From: Cordilura impudica
Taxonomy: Eukaryota; Arthropoda; Insecta; Diptera; Scathophagidae
Length of the DNA stretch: 64,000 bases
Assembly: GCA_963682025.1 (NCBI GenBank)
Contig: OY821518.1
Span: forward strand, 148,314,057 to 148,378,056
Reading direction: 5' to 3'
Positions 44,410 through 56,064 of the stretch are shown here, one piece after another. A program made the position numbers and the translations under genes. The notes under the pieces were generated by a model that was not told the DNA's origin, made no database searches, and saw nothing but the letters and a program-made list of their open reading frames with translations. The stretch's first letter is position 1. Each line of letters opens with the position of its first letter.

Positions 44410-45580
44410 AAATAACTACACGGTGAACAAATTCTCCAAACTTAAAAAAAGATACCCAAAAGAAATGAACAAATTCCCCATTTTTTTTTAATCGAAATAA
44501 AAAATGAACTTACTCCCCAAATATTTTTATTTACATATTTTTATTTAATGAATTTTGTTAAATATTTATTTTAGTAAACATTTGCATCTGCTCTCAATAT
44601 ATGTCCTACAATAAATGCATTTAAAATGAGTATTCTTTTCAATAGCATCATTTCGTTGCGCGGAAGCTACGCGCATGGGGAATACAGCTTAGCTAGAATA
44701 TCGGAATGATTTGAAAAATATATTTTGACAATTAAAATAACATTGGAAACAGCTGCGCGGCAGCACAGGTGTGGCCGCCAAACGCCTGGAAGCGGCGCGC
44801 GAACGCGGACGCGACGGATGCGGACGCGACACGCTCTCGGAACACAGCTCAGCTAAAATATCGCAATGCTCTAAAAAATATCTTTTAGGAAATAAAATAA
44901 GTTAACGAGAACTAAGCGGCAGCACGGGTACTAGCTGCGAAGAGGCGGCGCGAGGCGCGCGGAGCTCGGACGCGACGCGCTCGCGGAACACAGCTCAGCT
45001 AAAATATCGCAATGATATGAAAAATATATTTTGGCGATTAAAATAAGTTGACAACAACTGCGCGGCAGCACGGGTGTGGCTGCCAAACGCGCGGAAGCGG
45101 ACGCGATTCGCTCGCGGAACACAGCTTAGTGAAATGTCGTATGATAAATTTTATCTACGTATGTGAAATAATTACCTGTTGATCAAAATAGGCCACACAT
45201 ATACTATAAGCAGTTGCTTAAAGAAACTTTGCGACACAATATTAAACGTCGCATTAGTCTTTCATTTCTGAAACTTGAATTTGACGTCTCTGCTCAATGA
45301 TGATAACTTATTGAATGAAGTAATTCAATTTTTAAAAGTTCTGATTCCTTTTATTTGCGAACCATTCCGTTATATTTGATGTTTATAAATAAACTGAAAA
45401 AAAAACTTAAAGCGGTTTCGCAGTTTATTTTTGAAGCATTTTTGCTGCAGCATCTTATAAAAAACTTCTAAATTAAAAAATCAATAAATTTTCAATTGAA
45501 ATAAAAAATTAATTTACTGCCCATACAAATTTTTGGGGAGAAAGTTCATTTTATTGGGGAATTTGTTAATTTGGGACTAA
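44410..45580. mobile_element. MITE with internal GC-rich minisatellite
   Basis: Subterminal inverted repeats: ACAAATTCCCCA ... ATGAACTTACTCCCCAAA at 44470-44525 against the complement at 45530-45570. It interrupts the ~150-bp array, separating TTTGGTTTACACGG from the Helitron-like tail. Exact ends and duplication are unclear. Superfamily is not assigned. Confidence 0.55.
44680..45140 (+). repeat. GC-rich minisatellite, ~150-bp unit
   Basis: Three full units and a start of a fourth, each with GAACACAGCTCAGCTAAAAT, an AT part, then GCGGCAGCACGGGTGTGG and a GCG/GGACGCGAC-rich tail. Strikingly GC-rich for this window. Confidence 0.9.
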
Positions 45581-45849
45581 GTACTCACAGCCCGGTAAGC
45601 ATAGTGAACCATTTTTCAAGTCAAAGGCCTTTTTATCCTGGGCAAGACCGGGTAAAAAAAGCTAGTAATTTATAATAGTGTCCGAGTTTGGCTTGGAGTA
45701 ACTGTACATACCACCGAAGTTTTGAGCGAAAATAAATAAGATATCTGAAAAAATTAAAAAAGTATTTTATTTGCGGTGTAGCAAAGTCTCAATATAGGAA
45801 AATTCTGATTTCTGGTTCGAATTCTACACACAAAATGCTTTCAGAAAAT

Positions 45850-46210
45850 TATAGTTTGATCCCAGGGTCTAAAAAACCAATAAATTTCGAAGAAAACTGA
45901 AGAAAATATAATGGATATGAAATTCAGAAATTTTAAAAAACTAAGACAATTGCAAATTAATCGAGAAAACTATAGATGGAATTAATGTTTAGGAGCAAAC
46001 AATTAAAAAGAGGAAGCCATATGTTGGAAAGCAAATCAAAAGCCAAGGCTGTAGTCTGCCGTTGATCGTTTTGGGATCATTTAATATTCAGCGATGTAGA
46101 CAAATTTAGTATTTTTGTATTAGATGGTCGAAGTACAGTGTAAAGGAAGAGTAATACTGAAATTTATCCCAATTATTTGAGGTTGGTTATGTATGCCTAC
46201 ATCTGGAGGA
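45850..46210 (+). pseudogene. Tc1-type transposase relic, first-Asp region
   Basis: 46078-46150 reads FSDVDKFSIFVLDGRSTV, matching Tc1 'FSDESKFNIFGSDGRRYV' with the first catalytic Asp kept and the adjacent Glu changed. Upstream bits (AICWKANQKPRL) fit the region before it. The remainder to 46530 is unreadable AT-rich DNA. Opposite catalytic blocks are absent. Confidence 0.5.
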
Positions 46211-46746
46211 AGCAATCTTATGAAGAATTAATAAATTTGCTCACTTTATTATTTTAGTTGTGCCTTAGTCCTCGTATTTTAATTTGATTGTGCACAAGTA
46301 AAAAAAAAAACAGAAATTCTGTAGCGCAATATTACCAGTGAAAAGCTTACATCATTTTTGGAATGGAATTATCAAAACCCTAACATGTACTGATTTATTA
46401 AACGTTGATGGGTAAGTGTTCGAAGTTATGACTCCAAACGACTAGACGTACCCAGTTGGCCACGTCTTCAAGACATCTTAATAATCGTTGCGCCAACTGA
46501 ATTTGTTGCCAACCGAATTTTGATAGTCCAATGTACACTAGGCTGTCCCGTCCTTGAATGAGAAAAATGGTTTTTCGAGCCACACTTTCGCAAGAGGTAT
46601 CAAAATTTGCGTAATTTTACACAGACCACGGTAGAAGTAATAAAAATCCAATTACATGCCATCTTGAGGGCTCTACTTTTGAAAACGTTTTTACAAACCT
46701 AAACCGTATGCTTAAAATAATAAATAAAAAAAAAACGAGATACAAA

Positions 46747-46757
46747 TTTATTTTATT
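46747..46757 (-). terminator. Polyadenylation signals of the 739-aa gene
   Basis: Minus-strand AATAAAATAAA gives two overlapping AATAAA hexamers about 65 bp past the stop codon and inside the element. Confidence 0.5.
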
Positions 46758-46819
46758 AATATATTTTATACTTGCACTTAATGTACAATAAAATAAAACT
46801 TATAATAAATGACTAAAAC

Positions 46820-49039
46820 TTAAAATGTAAACATATTTTTTTGACAAAAATTTGGCATTTCTGCTCGTGATTTCAACCTGGTTCTAATAAGGCCATCTCT
46901 AGAAGCAGCGTTAGTTACACTTTGAGAGGCATCTGTTACCAGTTTAACACATCTTTCCACAGCTTGTGTGTGACAAGGAAAGTCAACAATTTCCAAGCTG
47001 TTATCTTTTGCCATGATTTGAAGGTCATCATTAGAAATATACCGAAGAACCGGCGGTGCTGTAACCCCACACTCGTGCCATATAATAATTTCGGTGTAAT
47101 CTCCAGCAGAGAAGTTAATTTTTGGTGGTTTAAATATTCTGTGTTTAGTGGTACTTTCAGCTTCTCTAGCTTTAATTATTCTTTGCAATGCCAGCTCCCG
47201 AATGTGGTCTCTATCATCAAACAGCATACTGACAAGTAGATTTTCCGGGTGAGCAAAAAAAGCATTTCTTTCGATAACAGAATCCACAACTGATCGCATA
47301 TTTTCGGGTAAAAAACGAGAGTACAAAATCAGATGAAAAATATGTTTGGCTCCTTCTTTAAAAGACGTTTTTTGTTTGATTAGGAACCAAATCGGAGCGT
47401 ATACTTTAACAACGTAATTGACAAGTAGTTGCAATTTTTCTGATAGATTAAGGGTACTTACGTAAACTCTGAGTAGACGATTAGCAAAGGTAAGCCATCT
47501 CGAGTGCGCAATTTTTCCAGGTTTTCGGTTTGCCAGCTCAGGACTACAATAACCAGTTTGAACAGCTTTACATATCTCATAAAGATATTTTTGATCCGTA
47601 CTTAGTTGATCGACCACATTTTTCGGCAAGTCAGGCAAATTACCAGCCACCGCACAAAAAGACACCGTTGTTTCATTTTCACAAGTAACTAATTGTTTTC
47701 CAATAAGTCCGGAATATTCTCTAGGTCCCGAAGTGCAACCATCTAAAGTCAAGAATAAATGACGAAGGGGTAACTCATTGGCATGGAGCATACAAACACA
47801 CCATTGTAGCGGTCTCTTCAAATACTCCTCCAAATATTGAATAACGCCACCCTTCCAACCGGTATTAGTTGCAGTTCCGTCACATCCAATGCAAATCACG
47901 TCATCTAAATTCCAACCTTTATCTTCTAATAAAGTTGTGATCGAAGTTAGAATGCCCTTTGCAGTGCCACGACTTGGCGTTGTGTGACCCAAATAAATTG
48001 ATCCAGGTTCTGCTAAAATTGAGATGTGTTCTTCTAAAATTTCTTTGCGATGGTAACGATCCCCTATTTTCTCACTTATCAGAGTCTTGTCTTTTCGTCC
48101 ATCAAAGTAAATGCTTTTAATAACAATATTTCCAATGTCTTTTGAATTTTCTTTCCGGACTTTAGATACAGCTCTGTGTATTTTGTTTTTATCGATTACC
48201 AGAGTTAAATTTTCGGTAGAAATTAAGCCGAAGTCAGTCAAAACCGCAGAAGCAACAGCAGCAGCAGAGCGAGTCGATAAACCGTATCTATCACAGACCT
48301 TAGCAACTGTTGGCAACGGCAATGTATTCCGATTCGTCGTTGAAGTCGAAGGTGTATCTGGCGAAAGTATGTTAGTGGGAGATGCCTCCGTTATCGGATA
48401 CGTTTCTAGGGAAGATTCACACAGTGAAACACAATTTTCTGGGATAAAATCGGTTTCTTGAGTAGAACGCTGCTTTTTTGCTGCCCTTATGGAATGTTCA
48501 GTTTGTCTCTGCTTTCGTTTTATTAATCGAGCTGTTTCTATTTTATCAACTCCACATATAACCATTTTTCTGTAATTTCTTTGATCCAACAAAAAACTTC
48601 TTTCATTGATTGGAACTTTCTTAGGTTTTAAACAAGAACAAAATTCAAATGAAGTGCATTTGCAAGCAGCAACGTCGAAAAGCTTCTCAGATGACTCCAA
48701 AAAACACTTTAGTTTGTTTTCGAAACCATTTTTTCGTTTGCTTTTGGGGTATCTTTTCAAATGGAGGTACTTTTCGAAATAGGATTTGAGTAACTGAATA
48801 ACTCGTTCCTTTGTTACGATTGGAATCGAAGCTTTGGTCCAAATATTGTCAATCTCTTCAAAAACAATCGCATATATATCTGAATTTGATGGATCTTTTC
48901 CATTATACTTTAATTTCATGTTATACTTGATAAATAAAATATATTTAAGAACGTCTCTTATAGTTGGTAGCTGCCGATCATCAAGTTCCTTATATGGTCC
49001 CAATATAACACAAGTTGTCTCACTACGCCTCGAACTCAT
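46820..49039 (-). CDS. 739-aa putative transposase, uninterrupted
   Basis: The only long open frame in the window. Start ATG at 49037-49039 is the first in frame inside the element; stop at 46820-46822, with overlapping AATAAA signals downstream at 46747-46757. Visible parts: an all-helical N terminus (1-115), paired Cys CKCTSFEFCSC (126-136), a basic stretch (170-190), a Ser/Thr-Pro-rich linker (205-240), then an RNase H-like core with YFDGRKDKTL (Asp313), CIGCDGTATNTGWKGG (Asp387), CMLHANELPLRHLF (Cys416, His419), and HSRWLTFANRLLR (512-524). Acidic residues in this order plus C-x2-H resemble the DDE cores of the Sola/hAT-like group. I infer a DNA transposase; the superfamily is uncertain. 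A dead relative lies at 18420-20696. Confidence 0.8.
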   Translation of the reverse strand: MSSRRSETTCVILGPYKELDDRQLPTIRDVLKYILFIKYNMKLKYNGKDPSNSDIYAIVFEEIDNIWTKASIPIVTKERVIQLLKSYFEKYLHLKRYPKSKRKNGFENKLKCFLESSEKLFDVAACKCTSFEFCSCLKPKKVPINERSFLLDQRNYRKMVICGVDKIETARLIKRKQRQTEHSIRAAKKQRSTQETDFIPENCVSLCESSLETYPITEASPTNILSPDTPSTSTTNRNTLPLPTVAKVCDRYGLSTRSAAAVASAVLTDFGLISTENLTLVIDKNKIHRAVSKVRKENSKDIGNIVIKSIYFDGRKDKTLISEKIGDRYHRKEILEEHISILAEPGSIYLGHTTPSRGTAKGILTSITTLLEDKGWNLDDVICIGCDGTATNTGWKGGVIQYLEEYLKRPLQWCVCMLHANELPLRHLFLTLDGCTSGPREYSGLIGKQLVTCENETTVSFCAVAGNLPDLPKNVVDQLSTDQKYLYEICKAVQTGYCSPELANRKPGKIAHSRWLTFANRLLRVYVSTLNLSEKLQLLVNYVVKVYAPIWFLIKQKTSFKEGAKHIFHLILYSRFLPENMRSVVDSVIERNAFFAHPENLLVSMLFDDRDHIRELALQRIIKAREAESTTKHRIFKPPKINFSAGDYTEIIIWHECGVTAPPVLRYISNDDLQIMAKDNSLEIVDFPCHTQAVERCVKLVTDASQSVTNAASRDGLIRTRLKSRAEMPNFCQKNMFTF

Positions 49040-49691
49040 TTTTTTTAATCACAAACACCGCTCTTAATACTGTAACTCAACTGACTAATGTATTATAAAT
49101 TAGTTTAGTTTTTTTAGTTTTCTTTTTTGGGGAAACCCCAATTTACGTATTTTGGTATTAATAAATACAACAAGTGATTTTGAAGTGTTGCCAGATTTTT
49201 TATTTTTTTCATGTTCAAGGGTTTCTATATTTTAGGGAGTAAGCTGTAACTATAAAAGGAACTTAAAAACTGGTTCGTAATAAACAAGAGTTCGCTATAA
49301 CTGTAATAATTGGTATATAATTTGAAAGTGAATGTTTTGGGTCCGGAAAAAATTTTTTTCCCGGATTTTTTTTTTTATAAAAAATTCTTTATAACCGGTG
49401 TACGTTATAAACGAACTCCACTGTGTCTAGCAAATTCGTAGTCGCCGTTAAAGTGTTGTTGTTATATATAGTCGTGGTATATTTAGTTTAGGTGTCGAAA
49501 TTAAGGATAGGGAAATATAATCATGAAAATAACTACTTTTTAAAACTTTGAAGATCGGTAGAACCCTAAAGATATTGTTTCTTTTTATTTTTAAAATCAT
49601 TTTGGGAATCTACGATCAATTACGCAAATTTTAAGAGGTCTTACGTTAGGGAAATCCAAAAAAAAGAAATTCGGGACAACCTAATGTACAC

Positions 49692-50046
49692 ATCACATTA
49701 TACTGTTGCGATGACTAAATGATATTTTCGAAATAACCGTACGCAACTGATGTTTTAAGTAAATTCGATTGTATGAACTGTTAAATTTGGTTCTTACAAT
49801 GGAATTTAGATTTTCTTTATTGATGGTTACAATCATTTATTGAGGTAGCCCATTACGGTAATTATAACCACGCTTTTAAATAATTTGATATATATATATA
49901 TTTTTTTTAGTTATAAATAAAGGATTAATACGTGTGTATGTGTGTGTGTGTTTGAATGAGAAACGTGAATATGAAAAACCTTAAAAAATTATATTTTTAT
50001 TAGTACTAAAATACCATATGATTTTATAGCATTTGAAATATCTAAT
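49692..50046. other. Intergenic spacer
   Basis: AT-rich with (TA)n and (TG)n runs near 49890 and 49935. A minus-strand AATAAA (plus TTTATT, 49996-50001) lies about 46 bp beyond the CCT8 stop and may be its polyadenylation signal. Confidence 0.4.
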
Positions 50047-52135
50047 TTAACTCTCATCATCACCAGATTGGCGGAGCTTGGGTCCGCTAGCTCGTTTGTC
50101 CATAATATTTTGAACAACCTTCACGATTGTGTTGGCAGCATCAACAGCATATTTTACAGCGCAATATTTTGATTGGAAGGGATCGAACACCTTAATGGTG
50201 GTGACATCAATAGTTCGGCCTTTCCAGCTTCAATGTTGTCCCCAATATTTTTAAAAGACTCTTCTTTATGAGTGAAATATAACAGGTTGACCACTTCAGT
50301 AGCATTGACACCGGAACTTACAGCTAAAGCTTTAGGGAATGCTTCCAAAGCAGTGATATAACGTCTAAAGGCATAATGTTTCAAGCCAGCTCAGTTATCT
50401 GCCAAAGCAGTAATTTGTGCAGCTATTTAAATTTCAGTAGCCTTTGTCTCGATTTGAGTAATATCAACGGGACAGAAAAATATGGTAATCTTAAACTTTT
50501 TAGCGAAAGAAACATCACCTTCAACAAAACGTTTAAGAACCATGTCATGCACCACCTCAGACTTCGATAAACCACTGCCCAAGATTTTGCATACGCAAAT
50601 GATGTCAACATTGAAGGTACCTTTATCTATTAAGATACATAATAGAGGCATATATGCTTTACTAACTTCAGCAACATCACTATAATCTTTAATTTTGGCG
50701 AAACGTCTAAAGCTTTTTCCAAAGGGTTCTCATAACCATCAGCTATTTCCGCTGTGATAATGCCTAAACTTAAAAGTTCTACGGCTTTCTCGAGTAGAGA
50801 ATCGGCAAATATCACAATGAAATTGGTGCCATCTCTAACTTCAGCGTCTTGCATTTCACTGGCCATGACCATGAGCTGGTTACAAGTTGCTTTTCATGAT
50901 TATTAATAATCATTTTGTTCATGACATTTGGACCGTAGCACTGTGGCTGAAATTTTGATTTCATTGGCCAATAGTCCAATTGTTTTTTGTCACCGATTTT
51001 TAAAATGTTAACGCCATTTTGTAGCTAATATATCCAAATTAATGAAGCCAAAAAATTAGGTTAAACTATTGCTAATTGTGGGCGTGGCATGCTGTTTTTT
51101 AATTTCAGAAAAAGGTGATTTTTTTTTTTATCAAAAATAAATAGTTACTACTCGCAAGTTATCGTCGATCTTCTTTACAAGGTCTTCTTTACATGGTTGG
51201 TAGGATTGCAGTCTTTAGTTGTTGTAAGTGGTTACAAACAGAGCCCCCCCATTACTCGAGCTTCTCGAGTAGTTAACGAGCTACTCGAGCTCAACGAGTA
51301 GCTACTGGCGTGGGCAAATTACTACTCGAAAAAGCTCGACGCCTTTCCATACAAATGTATGAAAAAATTCACTTCATAGATGTTTGACTTAATTAAAAAA
51401 AATTTTCCCACAATACATGGTATGATTTTATATATTTTGAAGTCAGTTACACTGATAGATTACCCTCCTGCAATATTAAAACATTCTAATAATGGAGTGA
51501 GCTAACTACTACTCGAAAAAGATCATCCACTTTCCACTCAAATGTATGAAAATATGATCTTCGTATATGTTTGATGCCTATTTCCAAAAAAATTTTCAAG
51601 AAGACTCGGAAAAATCTCTTAGTATTTTAATCTGAATATATGTAGAGAATATGTTTTCAAAATTTCAAAGCATATCGGCAAAAATGTTGGCGTGTGGGAG
51701 CAACTACTCGAAAAAGATCGGAAATTTTGCAACAAGTGTAAAAAATACAAACAATTTTTTTTAATTTTTTCACTGTCTGTAATTGACTATATTCATAGAT
51801 TACTTTTACAAAATTTTAAACCATTCCGACCAAAATTTTGGCGTCGCACAGTGCACTTTTATTTTCAACAGAGTGATAAAAAATCGGCAAGAAATTGAAA
51901 TTTATTTCAAAAACTCTGAATTTTTCCAATCTGGCCTTGGTTTTGCGCCATCTATATTAGTAAAAATTTAAAAAAACAATTTTGTTGAAAAAATTTTTAT
52001 CTTCAGTGATACACTCCGACCAATCGGTTATAGATATTTGAATAACTTTTTTTTTTTATTTGAAAGATACATTTATTTTTTGTAATATATGTAAGCTAAG
52101 TTACTAATTTGAGTTGGTTTAGCTTTTCAAATTTT

Positions 52136-52786
52136 GGCCCTTATTATGAGTTGCATTCGATCTTCGATCTTCACTGGCTATCGAACAACGAGTATCGAAT
52201 GTCAAGTTCGTATTATGAGCTGGCAGCACGGTCGAAAATTTCGTTGTTCAACGAATTTTCAATCGAACACAATTTTGCTTTCGATGCTGGATGGCACTTT
52301 GTAAAACTTATTGAAAATTTAAGTTGTAAATTATTTTAATTTTATGAGGTTGTGCATTGTCGCAGCAGTCCAACTGTAGCAGATAGCAATTCTCTAAACG
52401 CTTCCTTGCAGTCGAACATTTGCTATAAATCTGCAAACAAATGGTACCCTTGTTAAAACCTCGCATACCATTTCCAAAATGTTGGAAGCATCTCTCATGA
52501 CGAAACATCAATCATGACGAAGCATTCTTCTTCATCAGACGATCATAGAACCATAATTCCATGTTAATAAATAATTAATTATTTTTTTTTCTTTAATAAA
52601 TTTGTAAACAAACAATGTTTATTCATAGTGTCGGCTGATAAATATGTACTATTGTGAATAATCCAATTGCGTGAAATTCACAATAGTGCCATTTTCTCGA
52701 ATGTGCGCCATAATACCAAATGAAAATTCGTACGATCAGTTAATTCGACCACAATCGAAAATCGAAAGTTACTCATAATAGGCACC
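52136..52786. mobile_element. MITE, Harbinger-like ends
   Basis: GGCCCTTATTATGAGTTGCA (52136) pairs with the complement of ACTCATAATAGGCACC (ending 52786), and both continue into TTCGAT(C/T)TTCGAT words. 651 bp; TTA follows the right end but the left flank is TTT, so the duplication is not clean. No coding domain is recognised. Confidence 0.65.
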
Positions 52787-53030
52787 TTAGCATATAAAAA
52801 AACCTTTTTTTTTACATAATTTTCAAACTTTACCTAAGCTTTTAACTATTGTGCAGTTCCGTGCGGTCTTAGCCCTTACCACGAAATTTGCTGTAATATA
52901 TCATCTATGTTCACATAAATATTCAGCTGCAAACTCGCGCAAACTTGGATGTTAGAGTGCATCAAACTAAATTTTTCGTAATATTTTGAATTTAAAATTG
53001 GTTAAAAATATACTGTAAACTAAAAAAAAA

Positions 53031-53839
53031 ACAAGTAAGAAAATTATAGTCGGTCTAGACCGACTATACGATACCCTATACCTTGCGTTTAGAGACCCTA
53101 TCTCTTAGGTCCAACTAATTGGACATAGAAAATAAGCATAAACCAAATTTGAGTGGCATTTTTATTAATTTTTTTGGCTGCAATGAAAAAGTTCATTTCG
53201 GATGCTGTATTTATATGGGGACTAGGTCGAAAAATGAACCGATCCTGACCATATTTGGTAAAGTCACTTATATTTTCTAGAAATATTTACAAACCAAATT
53301 TGAGAAAAATCTGTGCAATATTTTTTGTTTTTTGATAGATTTAAGTAAAGATCGGGAACCAGCTCTATATGGGGCCTATGACTAAGAATTGTCCTATAGG
53401 GATTATTTTTGGACTACTGATTAATGGATGTAATAAACACATACAAACCCAATTTGACTGAGATCTATACGATAATTTGGATCTTATGGCAATTTATGTC
53501 GATTTCAAAGGGGTCATTTGTATGGGGATTAGGTCTGAACATGGACCGATTCTCACCAATTTCAACAGCGTTCGTCCTATGGCCGACAAAGGCTCATGTG
53601 CCAAATTTGATCAAAATATATTCTTATTTGCGACCTGTAGTTTGATTACAAGGTTTACATGGACACACAGACGGACGGACAGACATGGCTAAATCGACTC
53701 AGAAAGTGATTCTGAGTCGAGAAAGTGATTCTAAGTCGATCGGTATAATAAAAGATGGGTCTAGGTCAGATATTTTTGGTAGTTGCTAACAGCAGCAAAA
53801 AGTCATTATACCCAAACCACATGGTGGTATAGGGTATAA
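53031..53839 (+). repeat. Dispersed repeat family A, copy A3
   Basis: Full-length, from ACAAGTAAGAAAATTATAG to CCACATGGTGGTATAGGGTAT, lying directly upstream of the Transib transposase. It is one of the youngest layers of the nest. Confidence 0.9.
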
Positions 53840-53968
53840 ATTCTTGATTTTTAATCAGAATGCTTTGTTAAAGTTGTAAATTTAAATGCTAATATTTCTA
53901 TTACTTTTTTAACTTTGAACAAAAACCTTCATTAATTTTTGTTAAAATACATTAAATAGTATCCTACA

Positions 53969-56064
53969 ATGAGTAAATTTAATATATTAGTAAAAGACCT
54001 TTGTGAAGAATGTTTTCAAATACACTCAGACCAAACAAGTTTACTGTCTCGAAAATTGATTTGTAATAACTTGCTTGTAAGAGTTTTTAAAAAAATTGGT
54101 ATAAATACCAAAAATAAAGAATTTAACAGAGATGAGCTTTTAAGTTTCGTTAGAAGATTCTCAGAATATTGGATAAAAAGGTTGGAGAATCGGTGTCACT
54201 ACAAGTTTTTAGCAAAAAGAAAACCTGGCAGACCACAAAAATCATACTTAAATTCAGGACGCTCAACTAAACGCAGAAAAGTATATGCTCTGGCAGAATA
54301 TGTAAGTTTAGAGGAAACCTATGAAATATTAAAGCGTGAGTTGCGAAAGCAGAGGGAATATGAAAAGGTCTCTGTGGTGGAGTCCTTGCAATACAATGAC
54401 TCTGAGGTTAATGCAAGACCGAAAAAAGCAATCAAAAAGCAATGAATTCACAACTTCAGAAGCATTTGCACTATATATTGAACTGGACTTGTCATATCGA
54501 CAGTACAAAATGTTTCGTTCGGCTTTTTTTAAAAAAAATTACAGAGGATTACCGTGTCTTGAAAATCTTACCGAAGAAAAAATGCTTGCGTTCCAAAAGA
54601 TATGGAAGTTGATGATATTTCTGCCAGTTTTCCATTGCAATCTTCCTTGGACCATACCACCAAACGAATTTTGGAAACCTTGGATTTTGATACTCAAGAT
54701 AAATATTATTCTTCCAGCATGGTTCTTTATACCAAATGGCGTTGTGATGGCTCATCTGGTCAGAGTCAATACAAAAAAAAATTGGTAAGTATAACCTAAA
54801 TGAAACAGTTTCATATCTACATATACTTCGGTTTATAGATGAGCACCACTGTGATTCAAATATATTTATGATATCAATGGTCCCTCTTCGATTAACTGAA
54901 GAAGTTACAAGTACATCAAATGAGCATGGAAATTATGTTGAACTTTGGAGAAATCAACGACCATCATCTGTACAGTATTGTCGTCCAATTGAATTTTCGT
55001 ATTCGAAGGAAACCAAGGAACTGTGCAAAAGTATAATTTTATATCAGAACAAATAAAGAATCTCACAGATACAGTTTACACAACAAAACAAGGTTCGGAA
55101 ATTAAAATTCGGCACAATTTTAAATTTACAATGGTAGATTGAAAAGTTGCACAAGCTATATCAGGTAAAAATGTGTATTTTTGCTAAATTTACAACTGTT
55201 ACATTTTCTGTTTCCGGTTTTATACTCAGGTAACAAATCATCCACATCGTGCAATGTCTGTCATGCTAAACAAAGTGATTTTAGCAAAAATATTGAAACA
55301 CCAGAACATAATGAAATTGAGAGAATGTACGAGTTAGGATTATCACCACTGCATGCACGTATTCGTTTTATGGAGCATTGCTTAAAGATAGCGTATGACT
55401 TAGAATTTCAAAAATATAAGGAAACTACACCAGATTTTGAGAAAAAAACGTTTAAAGAGAAGCAGAAAATAAAAACCCAACTACGAGCTGACGAAAAAAA
55501 AAAAAGAATACAGGAGCAGTTCAGAGAAGTTACTGATTTGAGAATTGATTATCCACAGCAGGGCTTGGAAACACTAATGATGGTAATACTGCCAGAAGAT
55601 TTTTTGATAACATTGATGATACAGCATCTATAACAAAAATTGATAAAACTCTATTGTATAACTTTAAAAAGTTGCTGACCTGCTATAAATTCACATAATT
55701 TTATTGATTCTGAAAAGTTTGGTAAATTCGCTTTGTAGACACTTAAACTTTATAACAGTTTATATGGAAGCTGGAGAAATTGATCGCCAACTGTGCATAA
55801 GGTACTATCCCATGGTCAGAATATTATAAAATATCACATCTTTCCTATTGGCGTAATGTCAGAAGAGGCTCAAGAAGCGAAAAACAAAGAATATAAAGAA
55901 TTTAGACTTAGACATACAAGAAAGTGCAGCAGAAAAGATCAAACCTGGATTTAATGAAAATGTTACAGATCTCTTCAGATCCTTTAATCACATCACTTAG
56001 ATATCATGTGAAACACAATTTTGAGAAAGAAATGCTGCCAGATCTTGAAGATCTTGTAGTTTAA
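53969..56064 (+). pseudogene. Transib transposase (RAG1-like), broken
   Basis: RAG1-related DDE transposase that cuts at CACAGTG heptamers. From ATG 53969: a helical N terminus with the AT-hook-like KRKPGRPQKS, then after a shift TTSEAFALYIELDLSYRQYK, WRCDGSSGQSQYK (catalytic Asp, ~54745), SMVPLRLTEEVTSTS, WRNQRPSSVQYCRPIEFSYS, the zinc-binding CNVCHAKQSDFS with SPLHARIRFMEHCLK, a shifted NDGNTARRFFDN-like block, and VMSEEAQEAKNKEYKEFRLR (catalytic Glu region, ~55860). TAA at 56062 overlaps AATAAA. Frameshifts near 54430, 54600, 55060, 55590 and later stops disable it. An intron-like break with ATCAGGTAAAAATG occurs near 55160. Confidence 0.88.

Larger units (their letters stand above)
43248..45665 (+). 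mobile_element. Helitron-like non-autonomous element
   Basis: Left end TCTATATATATAAAATTC with host A before it; right end GGGCAAGACCGGGTAAAAAA AGCTAG with host T after it. TC...CTAG between A and T, with a GC stem (CCTGG/CCGGG) about 10-15 bases before CTAG, is the Helitron rule set. No Rep/helicase is encoded. The interior is an array of ~150-bp units plus an inserted MITE. Confidence 0.65.
46539..49683 (-). mobile_element. Possibly intact DNA transposon, family unassigned
   Basis: Ends TAGGCTGTCCCG (46539) and CGGGACAACCTA (ending 49683) are inverted with one mismatch, and both sides share the subterminal word AAAATTTGCGTAATT. ATGTACAC lies immediately outside on both sides (46531-46538 and 49684-49691) as an 8-bp direct repeat. 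Because TGTACA is palindromic, the inverted repeat could instead extend outward to TGTACAYTAGG; the related element at 17842 also has TGTACAT before TAGG. One long uninterrupted minus-strand gene is inside. 3145 bp. Confidence 0.8.

Noticed and set aside
50376..50685. Plus-strand frames over the CCT8 region
   Set aside because: Antisense shadows of the CCT8 pseudogene.
51240..51330. CTCGAG-rich palindromic cluster as a regulatory module
   Set aside because: Part of the repeated subterminal region of the outer Transib; similar but CTCGAG-poor blocks recur at 51480 and 56590.
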